The notes under the pieces were generated by a model that was not told the origin of the DNA, did not search any database, and saw only the letters and a program-made list of their open reading frames with translations. Below are positions 1-13,200 of a stretch of 64,000 nt of DNA, one piece after another. A program made the position numbers and the translations under genes. The stretch covers positions 21,280,938 to 21,344,937 of the forward strand of contig NC_044022.1 in NCBI RefSeq assembly GCF_900496995.4. The letters run 5' to 3'. The first letter of the stretch is position 1, and each line of letters starts with the position of its first letter. This stretch comes from Aquila chrysaetos chrysaetos (lineage: Eukaryota; Chordata; Aves; Accipitriformes; Accipitridae).

Positions 1-1154
1 TGAACATTTCTTTTACATGCCTTTCTGCAATATACAGCACACTGCCTGCCCTCAGCACCCTCACATTTCATCAGCAGGCATCAGCTCCTCCTCTAGGGCA
101 GAAGGTTATTTTGTATACAGAAAGCTGACATAGCCTTGCTTCAGGGTATGGTGAATGCAGTGAGAAGGCATGCGCCGTATGGATTAGAGTGCATCTGTCA
201 ATAGTTGGTTTAACTTCATTCCCTTGGTTTTACATTGATTTGCCAGGCTTGCTATGTGGCTTTCTGCTGATTTTTTTTTTTTTCTGTTTCCTTGTGCTCA
301 TTTTAATAGGAAAAGTCTCCAGCCTGCTGTATTTAGTCACAGAACAAATTGTTATCAGTTTTAGGTACTAGAATGATAATTGTTAGAATTCAGAAAAGCA
401 GTTTAATATGAAAGCAGGTTATATAAAATGTTTCTACTCATTCGGTAATACAACCTCCTATGTTACATGAATTGATGTGGTTTTGGCATTTGATTATGTG
501 ACTGCCAAAAATGAGGAATCTTCTTAAGTGCCCTTTTCTTGTGACTTTTTTATTTTATATAATATATGCTACCAGTTCTGTTACAGAACTATTCATTGTC
601 AGTTGAATTCTGAGGTTGGCAGTTGTGACAACGTGCCCAGGGAATACTGCTGACATGCATATCTGTTCAGAGAGTGGTTTTGTTCCAGCTCTGACAATGA
701 AAACTGATATCACAGTTGCAGTGAAAGGGAAATATTCATAGTGCTAGGAGAACAGAAGGAGAGGGAAAGAGATGCATATTAACAAGTGGACTGGATAAAA
801 CAAGCCTGATAAAGAAACAGAGGCAAAGGACTGGAAAAGGAACAACTGCTTGTTTGATTTACAAGAATGTAAAACAGCCCGCAGCAAGGGATGCAGTAAC
901 TAGTGATAGAGGCCACTGTTCACAAATGTATCGTTAATCAGGACAACACTTCAGGATGTCCCAAAAACACTGGCCTGAGTGCTACCCTGGGCAGGGTTAT
1001 TGTTGTCAAAAAAACAACTTTTTTTTGTTTGTTTATTTCAGAACTGTTAGGAACTTGTCACAAGTGACAAAGGTGAGTGAACATATGATATCTTGTAAAT
1101 CATTTATTTCTCTTTTTTTTTTCTTCTTTTCTACTTGCCCTTTCCTCCCTTTAG
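1..1154. other. Upstream region of CCDC83
   Basis: No coding exon was recognised here. The sequence is AT-rich and CpG-poor, with no CpG island and no clear TATA-type promoter. In mammals the next gene on this side is SYTL2, but no SYTL2 exon was seen, so it would lie outside the window. The only structured element is a candidate small 5'UTR exon at 1042-1072, listed separately. Confidence 0.6.
1042..1072 (+). other. CCDC83: Candidate 31-nt non-coding 5'UTR exon of CCDC83
   Basis: A long T-rich tract ending in TTTCAG is followed 31 nt later by AAAG/GTGAGTGA, a near-consensus donor, about 80 nt before the first coding exon. Both splice signals are strong for so short a segment. It would be untranslated because the conserved start codon lies in the next exon. 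It also holds a 7-bp inverted repeat (TTGTCAC, 2-nt spacer, GTGACAA), so it could be a regulatory palindrome with chance splice signals. No transcript evidence is available. Confidence 0.35.
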
Positions 1155-1269
1155 ATCTAACATCTAGCACAAGTACAAAAAAAATCATGGAAGAGAAGAA
1201 AGAGGAGAAACCAGAAGAGCAACTTACAGAACCTGAATCAGCTTTCCCAGAAGCCTTACTAGAATTTCA
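1155..1269 (+). CDS. CCDC83: CCDC83 coding exon 1 (start codon exon)
   Basis: The acceptor is CCCTTTAG at 1154 and the donor is GTAGGT at 1270. Coding begins at the ATG at 1187 and 1155-1186 would be 5'UTR. The encoded peptide starts MEEKKEEKPEEQ and ends EALLEFQ, matching the acidic/lysine-rich start and EALLDYQ of the mammalian protein. That match is why this ATG was preferred to the earlier in-frame ATG at 956, which lies across the preceding intron. It ends in phase 2. Confidence 0.85.
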
Positions 1270-4200
1270 GTAGGTTTAATATATTTAACTTCTCACTCAT
1301 ACAGAATATGTGAATGGATAAAGCAGATAACAAAGACAACTTATCCAATTCAGAGCCTGAGCTGATTGACTGTGGCAGTTGTGTACTGTTCTTTTGTCTT
1401 CTTGTTTTGGGTTTTCAAGGCTATTTTGGAAATATACACTTTTAAAGCTATACCTATAAGAAAGCACTGAAGTGGGTCAGAAATCATTTTAAGCTGTTGG
1501 GTTATAACTTGGGAAAAAGAGTTTTATTAAAAACAAGAACCCCTCCTTTTTTGTCTGCTAGTAGCAAGCTTTTGATCAGCATACTTTCAAGTTGCAGGAT
1601 CACATTTGACTGTATTTTTTAGGATTCCTTGTTGTTCACAGAGGTATATAGTCGACTAGCCAGAACCCCAAGACCTACTGTTTGCTCCCTTGGCGCAGCT
1701 GAGAGCAGAGCACAAAGGAAAGTGTTTTATTTTGAAAATAACGGAAGGATAACTTAAAGGTCTCTTAAAATCAAGCAGAGAAAAATAAGAGCCAAGAGGG
1801 GAATATCTGAAGTAGTTACAAAATAGTAAATTTCATTTGATCTCCAATCTCTTGAGTAGATGATTAAAAGGAGAAAAATTAAGCTCTGTGACTTATCAAA
1901 GAGGCAGAAATTGAAGGGGAGAAACCTCAACAGCATCCAATATTCAACAATTATCAGCATTTAGGGAGCAAGGAGTAGTGTCTTGGTGTAGAAATGAAAA
2001 GCAGGTAAGCAAACTGAAGAGCAACCACATGTATTTCTAGTGACATCTATAGGAGTTTACAGGGTTTATGTGGGATTTTCTATTTCATTTTACAAAGAAC
2101 AGAGTACAAGTTTCCATAGTGAAACAGACCAGATTTACCTGAATCGTATCACAAATAAATACCATCCAAAAAGTCAACAAATCAACCCATCTATTTTGCT
2201 AAGAAATAAGCAAACTCCATTACTAGGCTGAGAAAAATACCGCACCAATTTTGGATAAAATTATTGTCATGCATATTCAAATATCCAAGCAAATGACTCA
2301 TTTGTCTGAAGAATCTTCCACTGAAATGGGTGCTGTACTGGATATTTAGTTTCTACGGCAACAGTAGGGGAAAAAGGGAAGAAAAGTATTTTTCTTTCTG
2401 TCTTTATCTTTCTCCTTCTCTCTTCTCTTTCCCTCTTGCTCTCTCTTTCCCTCTCTTATCTTCATGTCTGTAATCTACAACTTCTCTGTACCGCTTGATT
2501 GAACAAAGCAGCATAATCATACAAGTGAATATCTGTCACGTTCCGCTTTAGGATTTATCAAGTGTGTAGTATTTATTTAACATCCATTCCTGCTTTTTCT
2601 TCTGTACGTTGAAGAATGATTACTGTTCATAGCAAGTGTGTTATTTTGCATTTTTCTGTACAGTTTTCTGTTTCAGGATTGGTTAGGAACAACAATCCGG
2701 TGAATTACTTGCCCTAGTAACATCCTATAGATGACTGACAAAACTGTCATCGTATTGGAGAGAAGTGTTGTTTCTAGATGATTAAATCATCTAGATGAAA
2801 CCTAGTATACAGAGTTGAGAAAAATAGTATCAAAGGAATCATCAGTCTCACTGTTTTGTAGCTTTAATCTGACAAATACCATCGAAAAATAATCTAAAGA
2901 GAAAAGTTCCAATATGTAGCAGACAAAAGAGCAAATTCTACTCATATTCATTTTTGACATTGACAAAGTGATGGATATAGACTGCCACTTCATGGAAAAT
3001 CTTAAAGTAGCAGAAATTAAGATCAGCAGTAGTATTCAAAATACAGAAATGGTTTAAAATGGCAGGTAATTTAGGAGGTCATGCTGTGTGGCCAAGCCAC
3101 CATACCCCCATATCTCTGTTCTAGTCTTTCTAACTACTATCCTTGTACTTAATGGAAAACCTGAAGAATACTTTGGAGCACACTGACACCAGAGAATGCA
3201 AATCTAGTAACCTGCAATTTGCATGATTGAGTGATCCAAACTTAGCCAGGAAAAAATTATCTTATTTTAAAACAACTTAATGCAATAGGGAGGGGCAAAA
3301 AAAAAAAAAAAAAACACCCCACAACTCCAAACCAAAAACTCAAGGAACAATAGCTGTTGAAACAGTAAAAGATATTGTAATAATTGTAATACTTGCCTCT
3401 ACTGTGCTATATGATGAATGAATTCCAGGAGCAGAGGGAAAGATTACAGAGAATTTTGCAAATAGGCAGCATTTGCAATGCAGTGTTTCTCATTCTTGAA
3501 GAGAGAACACCAGAAAAAAATACTGATTTTACAGCTATGGCAAAGAGGATGACAAGTAGTCTATGAAAATTGTGAAAGCAGTGAGCTAGTTCTTTGACAA
3601 AAATGTATAAATGTACTTAGAGGATACTACTTGGGCTGCAGTCCCTATTCCCTTAGCACTTCTTAAAGGCTAACAAGTTCTTGGTGTACAAATGCAGTTA
3701 ATGAAGCTCAACAAACCACATTTTCAGAAGAATTGAATCCCGTTTAATTTTCCCGTTTGGGATTTATCTGACCTATGTCTGAGTGTGTTGCCTAAGCTTC
3801 CTCTATAGTGAGTGGTGAGTAATATTTCTGGAGCACAAATAATCTTGTCCTAGAAGAGACCTCTGCAACAGGTCCGCTAAACCACATCCAGAAAGAATAA
3901 ACCAGCTTAATCCTCCCTAGTGGTTACAAAGGAACAGTTTAATCAGGGAGTCTGTTTTCTCAGTAGGAGTATGAGATCCAAACTAACACGAAGGTCCAGA
4001 TGTGTAAGGGAAATAATTTCTTTATGTGTAGTAAGCGGACAGTGGTATCTACCAAAATCAGTCAGGCATATGATACGAAAATAAACATTTCAGTAGTATT
4101 TACATCTAATCTAGGTTAAATAGCATTCCTCTCTTGTTTTTGTAAGAATGTCTCTTTCTTTACTCTTTCTTCACAGAATTGAGACAAAAGAAGCAGCAAT

Positions 4201-7200
4201 TGATCGGGTTTTGTTTGATCTGAAAAAAGTGGAAAAAAAGAACAAAGAATATAATGAAAGAGTGAGTGACCATGCATCCTTCTCCCAACACATTTTATAT
4301 GTGATATTTTAACTCACAGATTCAATTTTATTCTTTTAATCCTAAAGCTGCTTTCACTAAAACTAGTCATTGCAGTGAATTCCTTACAGTCAATGAAATT
4401 AGAGTTAGTGAGTTGCTTTATGTGCTAAAAGTTTAAGTGTTATCTGACTTAAATGTGACATAAAGCATAAATGTCCTAAATAAAACTGTGCAAAAAAAAG
4501 GAGCTGCAGGAGTAGAACATTGCAGAATAGAACACAGCAGTAAGGTGAAGTGAGTTCAGTGAAGGTGTTTTCCAGTGCACATGAGATCCTTAGTAACTGC
4601 CTAAGTATTTAATCTCACTCTGCAGCAAACATAGGACAGCAAGCCCCCTTTCAGTAGGTAACTTTACCGCAGTACGTTCAGATACGCCTTTTTAAACAAT
4701 CTTGCAAATATTCCTCAATATTTCAGCGCACAAAGAATAAACGGTATTAACTTCATTTTTGTTAGTAGTAGTTAGTAGATTAGTAGATCTAACCAAGTAT
4801 TGAGACTTGCTGACCACCTTCGATTCACTTCTGAGGTGATGGAATTGCACAGGTTTCTGTGAGAGTTTAGTTATTCTTGCAAACTTAGTTACAATGAAAA
4901 CTGACCAAAGAAAAAAGAGCATCACACAATTGTCTAGGTGCAGTTTTTAGCACTGCTTGGTGAAGACTCACCTTCTTGTGGATTAAGAGTTGTGTTGGGT
5001 TATTTTTAGAACAAGGTTATGTAACTACTGATCACACCTGAGTGACACTTTAAAGAACTGTATATAAAGAACTGTATATAAAGAACTGTATATAAAGAAC
5101 TGTAATATGGCATCTCATGACTGAGAGCAGTGAACTTTGAAAGTGGATATATATATAGTCACCTAATGAAATGAATTCAAATCACTCAAAACCCTTTTGA
5201 ACTGGATCGTGTTTAGCTTTCCTTGGTGTTCCTTTCAGTCTTGAAGCCTGGATGGTGTTTCATTTGTGGCCTTAACTATCAGTGGAAGTGGCATTTGGCT
5301 CTTCTCTCTGCAGACATCTGAAGCCTTATGGTTATTCCCCCAGTTTTCTGCTAGTTCATGGTCTCTCAAGGACTCCTTCATATTTTGGACTGTGCAAGGT
5401 ACTTCAGGGCATGCTTGAAGTGCTATTTGTTTAATTTACCCATGTTTTGACAGTTCTTTGAACTTCATTCTTTGTTTCCCACTTAATGTTTCTGAGTGGT
5501 TTAGAGTTAATCCTTCTAGAAGCGGGGAATGTTTGAGACTCTCTCTACTGCATAGTTACTGTTACAGTTTGGCTGGTATGGTTATTTGCTCCTTTATGGT
5601 ATCCTTTGGGAGCAAATTACACAAAATTTCACACAAAAAAATACACAATTAGTAATTTCAGATATTTTGAGTGTCACTTGAGAGGGTCATGGCAAGGGGA
5701 TATAATCACAGTTGTGGAGTCAGTAGGTATAACTAATTCCAGCTCTGACAAAACTCTCTACTGTGGTTATATGCAAGTGAATTGTCTGACAACATTTCTA
5801 CATAAAGGTGGTACATTGTCAGGAAGAATGTTGATGTCAAGAACTCCTGCAAATAAATATTGTTATTAAATTGACCTGCAAGGGACTTTCTTTCCAGGCA
5901 ATGAAATTTCCAGGCAATTCATGTGCTGCACCAAGTACAGCAGTCATTTGTCTCCCATTTCCTTGCAATGGTCTTGAAGTTACTGAGAAACTTCTGAGAC
6001 TTGCAAACTCTCCCTTCCACTCCATCCTTTTCGAATATGAAGAATAGTTGTTTAACTAGTGTTTTTGTGGTGCATCCTGGCACTAGGTCATATTTTACTT
6101 TTCTTCACTACTTAAGTTTGTAACTTCGAAAACTAATTTGAAAATGTTTTAATACATGCCTTATCTTCTGTTGTTCTTTCACAGAATGACCTTCTGAAGG
6201 AAGAACAGCAGACACACATCAGGCGCATACTAAGACAAATAGAAGAAGAGGAGAAAGAACAAGATGAAAAGGAGGTTGTAACTAGGGATGATGTGGAAGA
6301 GTCACTGAAAGCAATATGGCAGTATGCTAAGGACAAAGAACAACTGCTGAAAGGTATGTTGTGATTCATGGAAGTGTGGTTTGCAGTTTACACAGTTGGG
6401 ATTGAGTACTTTTTTTGCATTTTAAATAGAGATTAAACTTCCTTGTTCCATCAAAAGCATAATACTTTTATTCCCCCAAATTAAGCTGAGCCTAGTATGA
6501 GGTTGTGGAAGGCTTATAAGTAAACCTGTTAATTGAGTTAAAATTCAGTAGATGTGGGTCTTTAATATACAGGGTCTGTTTCTATAAGACTCTGTTTTGT
6601 TCTTTCCAAGCGATGTGTATTACTGTGCAAGTACAGAGGCTTCATATTTTCTGTTAAGTTGAACTTCATGAAAGCCCTATGCACTGGCTCCACTGGAAGA
6701 TTAAAAAAAAATTACTGATGGCAACAAAAATGACCAGTTTTGTTGAAAGTTCTGGCTGCCATCCCTGAGGTTCTCCATGGGAGACATGTGTCTTTGGTTA
6801 CAACATTTCAGTGAGAACTGTTGTCTCTCCTTGGCAGAATAAGATCAAGCTGTTTTCAGCAATGATGGTGGTGGCCCTTGACACTATGTGGGGCACCATG
6901 TTGTAACGTATTGTAGTGTAGAAGAATCACCCTTCTTTCTCCGTTCCTAGTCAAAGCGCCTTTATTAAAGAATTCAATGAAGTTGTAAGAATTATGTACT
7001 ATCAGTTCAAGAAATTGGTAATGAATTTGTCTTCTGATGTTCTTACTTTAATAGATCTGCACTCCCAGATTGAAGAAACTGACAAAAGACTTTCAGTAAA
7101 GCGGGATGAGAGGGATTATTGGTTGGAGTACAAAAATGTAGGAAGTAAAGCGCAGGCCAACAAGATTATGAATCTGGAAAAAAACATCAAGGAAGTCAAA

Positions 7201-10200
7201 GATGACTTTCACAGCGCTACAGGTCAGTTTACAGCTAGTGTAATGCAAGTCTTACAAGCTCATTCTGTATTACTTCTGGGAACTAATAAAATTATAAGTT
7301 TTGTTTGATATCAAGTAATTTATATCAACTTTTCCAAGACGGTGCACCTAAACTAGGCTGCATAATCCCATAAAATGGAAGAACTTGCTCTCTCGTGAAA
7401 GTCCTTTTATTAAAGGAATTGATAAAGTTACAGAAATTATGAACACTTAAAGAAACTGATAAGCTTGTCTTCTGATTACTTTCTTGTAAAATACAGGCAA
7501 CCCATTTAAAAAAAAAATGTTACTGAGAAGGACAGTGGTTTTCTAAAAATAAATCTCCATGTATTTAGGTCACCTACACACAAGACTCCGTTAGCAGTCA
7601 TACCTGAAAATGTTGACTCTGCTGTTGTTGCTTCTCATCATGCTACAAGCACTTCACATGTTGAAAACTCCTTTGACAGGAAAGTAGTATGAGCTTATTC
7701 TTGGAACAGTCTTTTGAACTGAGCATACTGGTTCAAATGCAGAACTAGAGGGAGCTGTTTAGCCAGTGGTCTGAACTTTGCTTCCTAGTTGCATAGTCTC
7801 GTGTATGAGGTACTGCAAAACTGCCAGTACAGACATAGATAAATACTGGGAACTGGAACTGACACAACAGTGGAATTAATTTGAGAGCTTATGTATTCTG
7901 GTGCTGAGTGCTTACAAAGATTTCTTTACTACTGCATTATTTTAAAATCATTTGAATACTTTGCTGTTACATAACCCATGCTCCTAATGGGAGAAGGATG
8001 TCCTGGTTTTCTTCCTTTAAGTCCCTCTCAGTATGCATGACCACAGCCAAGCAGCTGGTAGTAACAGGCAGTGACATTGCTCTAAGGGTCTCTGTATATT
8101 CTGTGCCAACCATTACCAGGCATCAACTACCGTGGATAAGAGCCAGCTAGCTATCTTTTTGTCTCTTGAAACATATTTTATCACGATTAAGATCTGAACT
8201 GTGTTTTCTACATTGCCAGATAGCTTGTCAGATATCCATCTCTGTATTCAGGAGAGGTTGATATTTTTCATTATGCATTTTCCATGTTCTTAATCAATTC
8301 AAAATTTTGTTATACAGCTACTGAAATATGAAATGAAAAAGAGAATGGGCTTTTATATAGAATGCCAGAATGAGCCAGTAGGAACATTCAGTCTGACCTC
8401 CTGCATGTCACAGGGTACAGAGCTAAAAATTTGCAGTCAAACGGAAGTGTATTTATAGAAAGACTGTTACAGAGGTACATATAGTAGTTGCCTAATTAAC
8501 ATACTGCAAAATGATGCTGCCAGTACTGGATGCTAGCATATTCTTTTACTCAACTTCCTAAAATCAAACTTATAAAGTGGCTGGGGAGTACAGTCTTCTA
8601 GCCTACCAAAAAAAAAAAAAAAAAAATCTAACAAGCTTCCAGAGTGATGCGGCAGAAAATTGAGCTTGTTCACTTCTCAAGTGTGTAACAGGCTTAGGGA
8701 ATAAGCATAGGTGAAGAGGTTTTTGTCTCTGTAGGTACCACTGAAGGGCTTGATGCTGGCATAGTTCATGTGGTCTGGAGATGACATTTTAAACAAAATT
8801 GCTGGAGGGGAGAGGAAGCAAGAGAGTGCCATACACTTACATGAGGTGTGGGGAAAAGTGCTGCAGTGAGAGTTAGGGAAAATAGCCTCCTTAGAAACAG
8901 TAAGTATGTCTGAACAGTTCTTCCTTTTCTTCATTCTCCTAGTACAACTCGGGTTGTTTAGTTGTCTGAAAGAATGAAAAGATGAATTAATTATAGTGTG
9001 TAAGTACTTCCATTTCATTCTACCAAGTCTAGATGGTGGATTGATTAAGGCAGGCCAGCTTCCACAGTGTTAAAATAAGAACTAATGCACAACTAATGCA
9101 CCTTTCATATTTGACTGCCTTTGACTCCACAGTGGGTCCATGACCAGATACTCATTTACAGCCAGATCAGCAATAGGCTATCTGCAACATGAGTGCAGAG
9201 CTAGGCTGAATTTCATGCCTCTGGAACAAGTATGAAGTGCCTTCATTCAAAGAAAATTACTACAATCTAATTCATTCCTTCAAAAGGAGAAAATACCAAG
9301 CGGCAGTGGACTACTTAGAATGGCACAAAAACAACTGAGGGGAAGGATTAAATAATTAAATAGCAAGTGACTAGAACTTGAAGCCAAACAAATTCTTTTT
9401 GACATAAGTCAAACTTGTTACATAATGACCACAAGTAATGATGAAAGCAAATCATTGAGGCAATTGCCACATTCTCCATTTTGTCCTGTTGTCAAATTAG
9501 AACCCCCTGGAAAGTTTAGGTAAGTCAGAAAACTTATTAGGCTCTGTATAATAACTGTCTGAAAAACAATACTATAGGCATAAGATGATCCAATATGCTT
9601 CTGTATCTAAAAAAATAAGTTTTCTAAGCAAATCTCTTGCATGACTCCAGGAGCTCTGCTATTGATAGAGGCAAATTTAATGTTAAGATACCAACATTTT
9701 AACAGAGAATTCCTCAGCTCACTGCTCAGTTAGCAGTGAATTGCTCAGCTGTTGTTGTTGCCAACAGAAATGTGTAAGCTACTTCAGATTTCTAGTTTTA
9801 TAGTTAACACTACTGTCCTTTGGATTTATGAGGACAATTTATATGGAGAATTGAATCCTTTTCTGTGGAGCACCTATGCATGTGATGCTGGCTGAAAAGT
9901 TCCGGTTTAGGAACAACATGCCAATTATCTATTTGTTGTTGGGAGAAATTGATGTCAAATAATGATTTCTGATTTTCTTCTTTTGTTTTGAAGAATATTA
10001 TACAAATGCTTTGAAAGCAGTGAAAGAAGAAAATGACAGACTGGTTGAGAGGCACATGAAGTTAAGTAAGGAACAGGCCCCTGAGGTATTCCTTCTGCTT
10101 TTTTTAAAAGTCCTAATTGCATTGTAGTTAGGATTCATGTACTCTGCTTTAATAATTATTTTAACTTGAATTAAGACTTGGATCTTTTGTAATAAATTGA

Positions 10201-13200
10201 AAGTAAAACAAACTGTAAATCTTCTTACTGTACATTGCATTGGTTATTGTTATACACACACGTACTTTTGGTTTTTTACATCAGACTAACAATGAGTAGA
10301 TGTGAGGGCATTTTACAAATGATGTATGGGAAACTGGGGTACCATGCACTGATATGACTTGTTCAAGAACATGTCACTTTTGCTGTGACCTTGATTTTGA
10401 CATTTGCATAGACTTCAAAAAACAATAACACACTAAGAGATTGTCTGCATGGAAATATACATCATTTGGGGGGAGGGGGGAAAGTTGTTTTGTACTTGTA
10501 AACTACAACATTTTTAAAATGCCAAAATAGTGCAGTCTACAGTAAATTTTAGGCTTATTGATACATAGATTTTTTGTTGTTGTTGTTGTTATCTGTGCCA
10601 GCTGTGTTTTGCAAACATGATTTACAAAGTATTTATGGTGATGGCTTCTTACAGTCACAAAATGCAAAACACACTTCAGTACAAATCACTGGTTGGGCCC
10701 ATTAGGTATTTAAATTCACTGACTTCAGTGCTGGAATTTTCAGTCATGTGAGAACATAATCCAAAAGACTGTGTTTATGGTGATCTGCAGGGGCATCTTC
10801 CCTCCCAGTTGTTCCTTTCTACTTACTGACATCAATAATTAAATTGTAGCCTTGGCTCATTAGCATAGACCTCTACATGTTTAAGTCACTTGTCATAGAT
10901 CAGTAAGTACTGCCTCATTTGTGATTTTGCTTGGGTTTTTTAATAGCTAAAGGTTTGATTTTCTGAAAACAGGAAGATTTGAGCAGTAGTGAGAACATAG
11001 CAGAACTTGATAGGCAAAAAGGAAATGTCTTATTTTAATACGTGAAATTATAAAATATTGCTAAATTGTTTGACATGTAAACTGCACTAGGCAGGATGAT
11101 GGAGAAGAAACAGCTGGCCTTGTGGACTAAATCCCCTTGTAATCCCTTGGGATGCTACAGTCTGTTGTGTGGATATTTCTTAATTATTTCCTGCTAAACA
11201 GCAGAAGGTTCTTCTTTATAGTATGCAGCACTGTCAAAGTCCTGCTTTAAGATGAGATGATCTTAAATTGTGTTTTCTCAGAATGCTGTAAGATACTTAG
11301 ACAAAAACTGTCGCAGAGAAATTGAAGAGAATGAATGGCTAAAAGAAGAGGTAAGAGGATCACTTGCTTACAGTTTATCATGGTAGTTCAGGTTTGAAAT
11401 ACCGTGGCCTGCAGTCACAACTGTTTCCAGTGATGGGCCTCTGAAGATTTTCATAGGAAAAGGAGAGCAATTTTCCTGTAATTAATCTGTAATCCTGAGT
11501 AGCAAACAGTGTATGTGATGAATAAAGGTAAAAGGTCAATGTCTGCTTTCACAAATGAAGGACCCTTTTTCCTGCCCAAGCAGTTATATGGAGGACTACA
11601 ATATTCCATACAATTAAGTATTTACATCTATGGAGATTGGGATACTATACAGTGTAAAGGCTTAACCATGTATCTGAAAAGTGTAGTTTTGAATTGCGTT
11701 AAAGTTCTAGTGCTGCCATATTGAAAGAAAATGGATATGGATGTTGGCAACATTTTTGGAGAAAGGGCTTGAGACAGCTTTGAATGGGAGATAATAAAGA
11801 AACCCTGGAGATTAGTACACTGAAGAGAGGAAAATCAAAATCGTATATAGTTGTAATTGTTTACTTGATAGCTTTTATACTGTCCTTTAATGGCAATTTA
11901 GAGCTATATATTAGATAGTTGTAACTTTTCTTGTCAAGAAAAAAATTTTTTGTGAGCCAAATTTAGGAAACTGATTTTTCCATGGTGAAAGTTTGATTGT
12001 GTTTGTTCCAATCAATACAGGTTTTTTGTTGTGAACAAATCTAAGGAAGAGATTGGAGGGAGGAAATACCCTTCCCCACCTTTACAACCTCACAGTTTAG
12101 AACTGAGCAAAACTTTTTGGGAAATTAATAAATGAACTTACTATTTTTCAGTGCCACATCAACAAACCTGGCAGAGGTTTCTCCATTTTACTTACTAGTC
12201 TAAGATACTTGCCAGTATGCAGGGATATGGCTTTCCTTCTTCCCCTTAAAGAGCTCTGAGCCTACATCTTTAACTTTCCAGGGAGGGTGTCCAAACCACA
12301 GCTTCTGAGGCAATGAGGTAGGGGTCAATAGAAAAGAATTAATGTTTTAATCTGTATAAACAAACAGGAGCTCGAATCTATACATCCTATCACTCAACGA
12401 GTATTAATTCCTTTCCCATCTCCCTGTCTCACTGAACACTTACAAATTTTACACACACCAGGCAGTGTCAACAAGGGAGATCCGCTTTGGAGTACACTTA
12501 TGTCCTGACAGGCCCTCACCTCAGAGTTGAGGGATTTGGGTTTCTTTCCTCTCAACTAGACATTTCCTATGTTATGAATTAGTTTCCTATGTTATGAATT
12601 AGTGCTTTGAATTATTGTGGAAAACAAAATGATTATCACTAACTTCTCCAGTCCTGTGAATTCACCCATTCATTTTCTCTGCTTTTCTTCTACAGATGAA
12701 ATATTTTCTTTCAGGCTAATGTTTATATGTAGCTGGCAGACTCTTCCAGTATTTTTGGGGGGGGAGATGAACCAAAAATTTCAGTTTTGTCCAAGTTCAA
12801 AATTTATCACTTTTTCAGTTTGGCCACTGAACTGAAAAATGACTTACCAAAACAGCCCTAAACTAGTTACCTCCAAATTTGAACAGGTTTGGAGACTTCA
12901 GTCACATTTTTCCACGGTTACTGTGTCACACCAAGATGGTGCAAAGCTGCATCACCTCACTGTGCCAAGCCACATCCTGTTACTGGTTAATGTCCTGTCA
13001 TTTTCACCTTTTTTTAATCCCTGGGAGAAATGGGAACTAGTTTTTAACTGCAAATTTGGATGATTATAGCTGGGTTAATTTGGCTCTGGTGAGAACAGAT
13101 GCATTTAGACCACTAGATACTGCTTTTAAACATGTGCCTATGGCTAAGATTTCTGGGAAGGTATCCATCCCATAGTATATTCCACTTCCCAGTGAAGGGG

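Noticed and set aside
956..1186. Upstream in-frame start at 956 for CCDC83
   Set aside because: The stretch crosses a candidate exon's donor and a T-rich acceptor tract. Its translation is Phe-rich and unlike the family, while the ATG at 1187 matches the expected N-terminus and total length.
5052..5107. Regular short repeats suggestive of a CRISPR-like array
   Set aside because: The units are adjacent with no spacers, in the intron of a vertebrate gene.
8677..9018. 113-codon reverse-strand open frame in CCDC83 intron 4
   Set aside because: No splice context, no promoter, no recognised protein pattern. Cysteine/serine-rich chance translation of intronic DNA.
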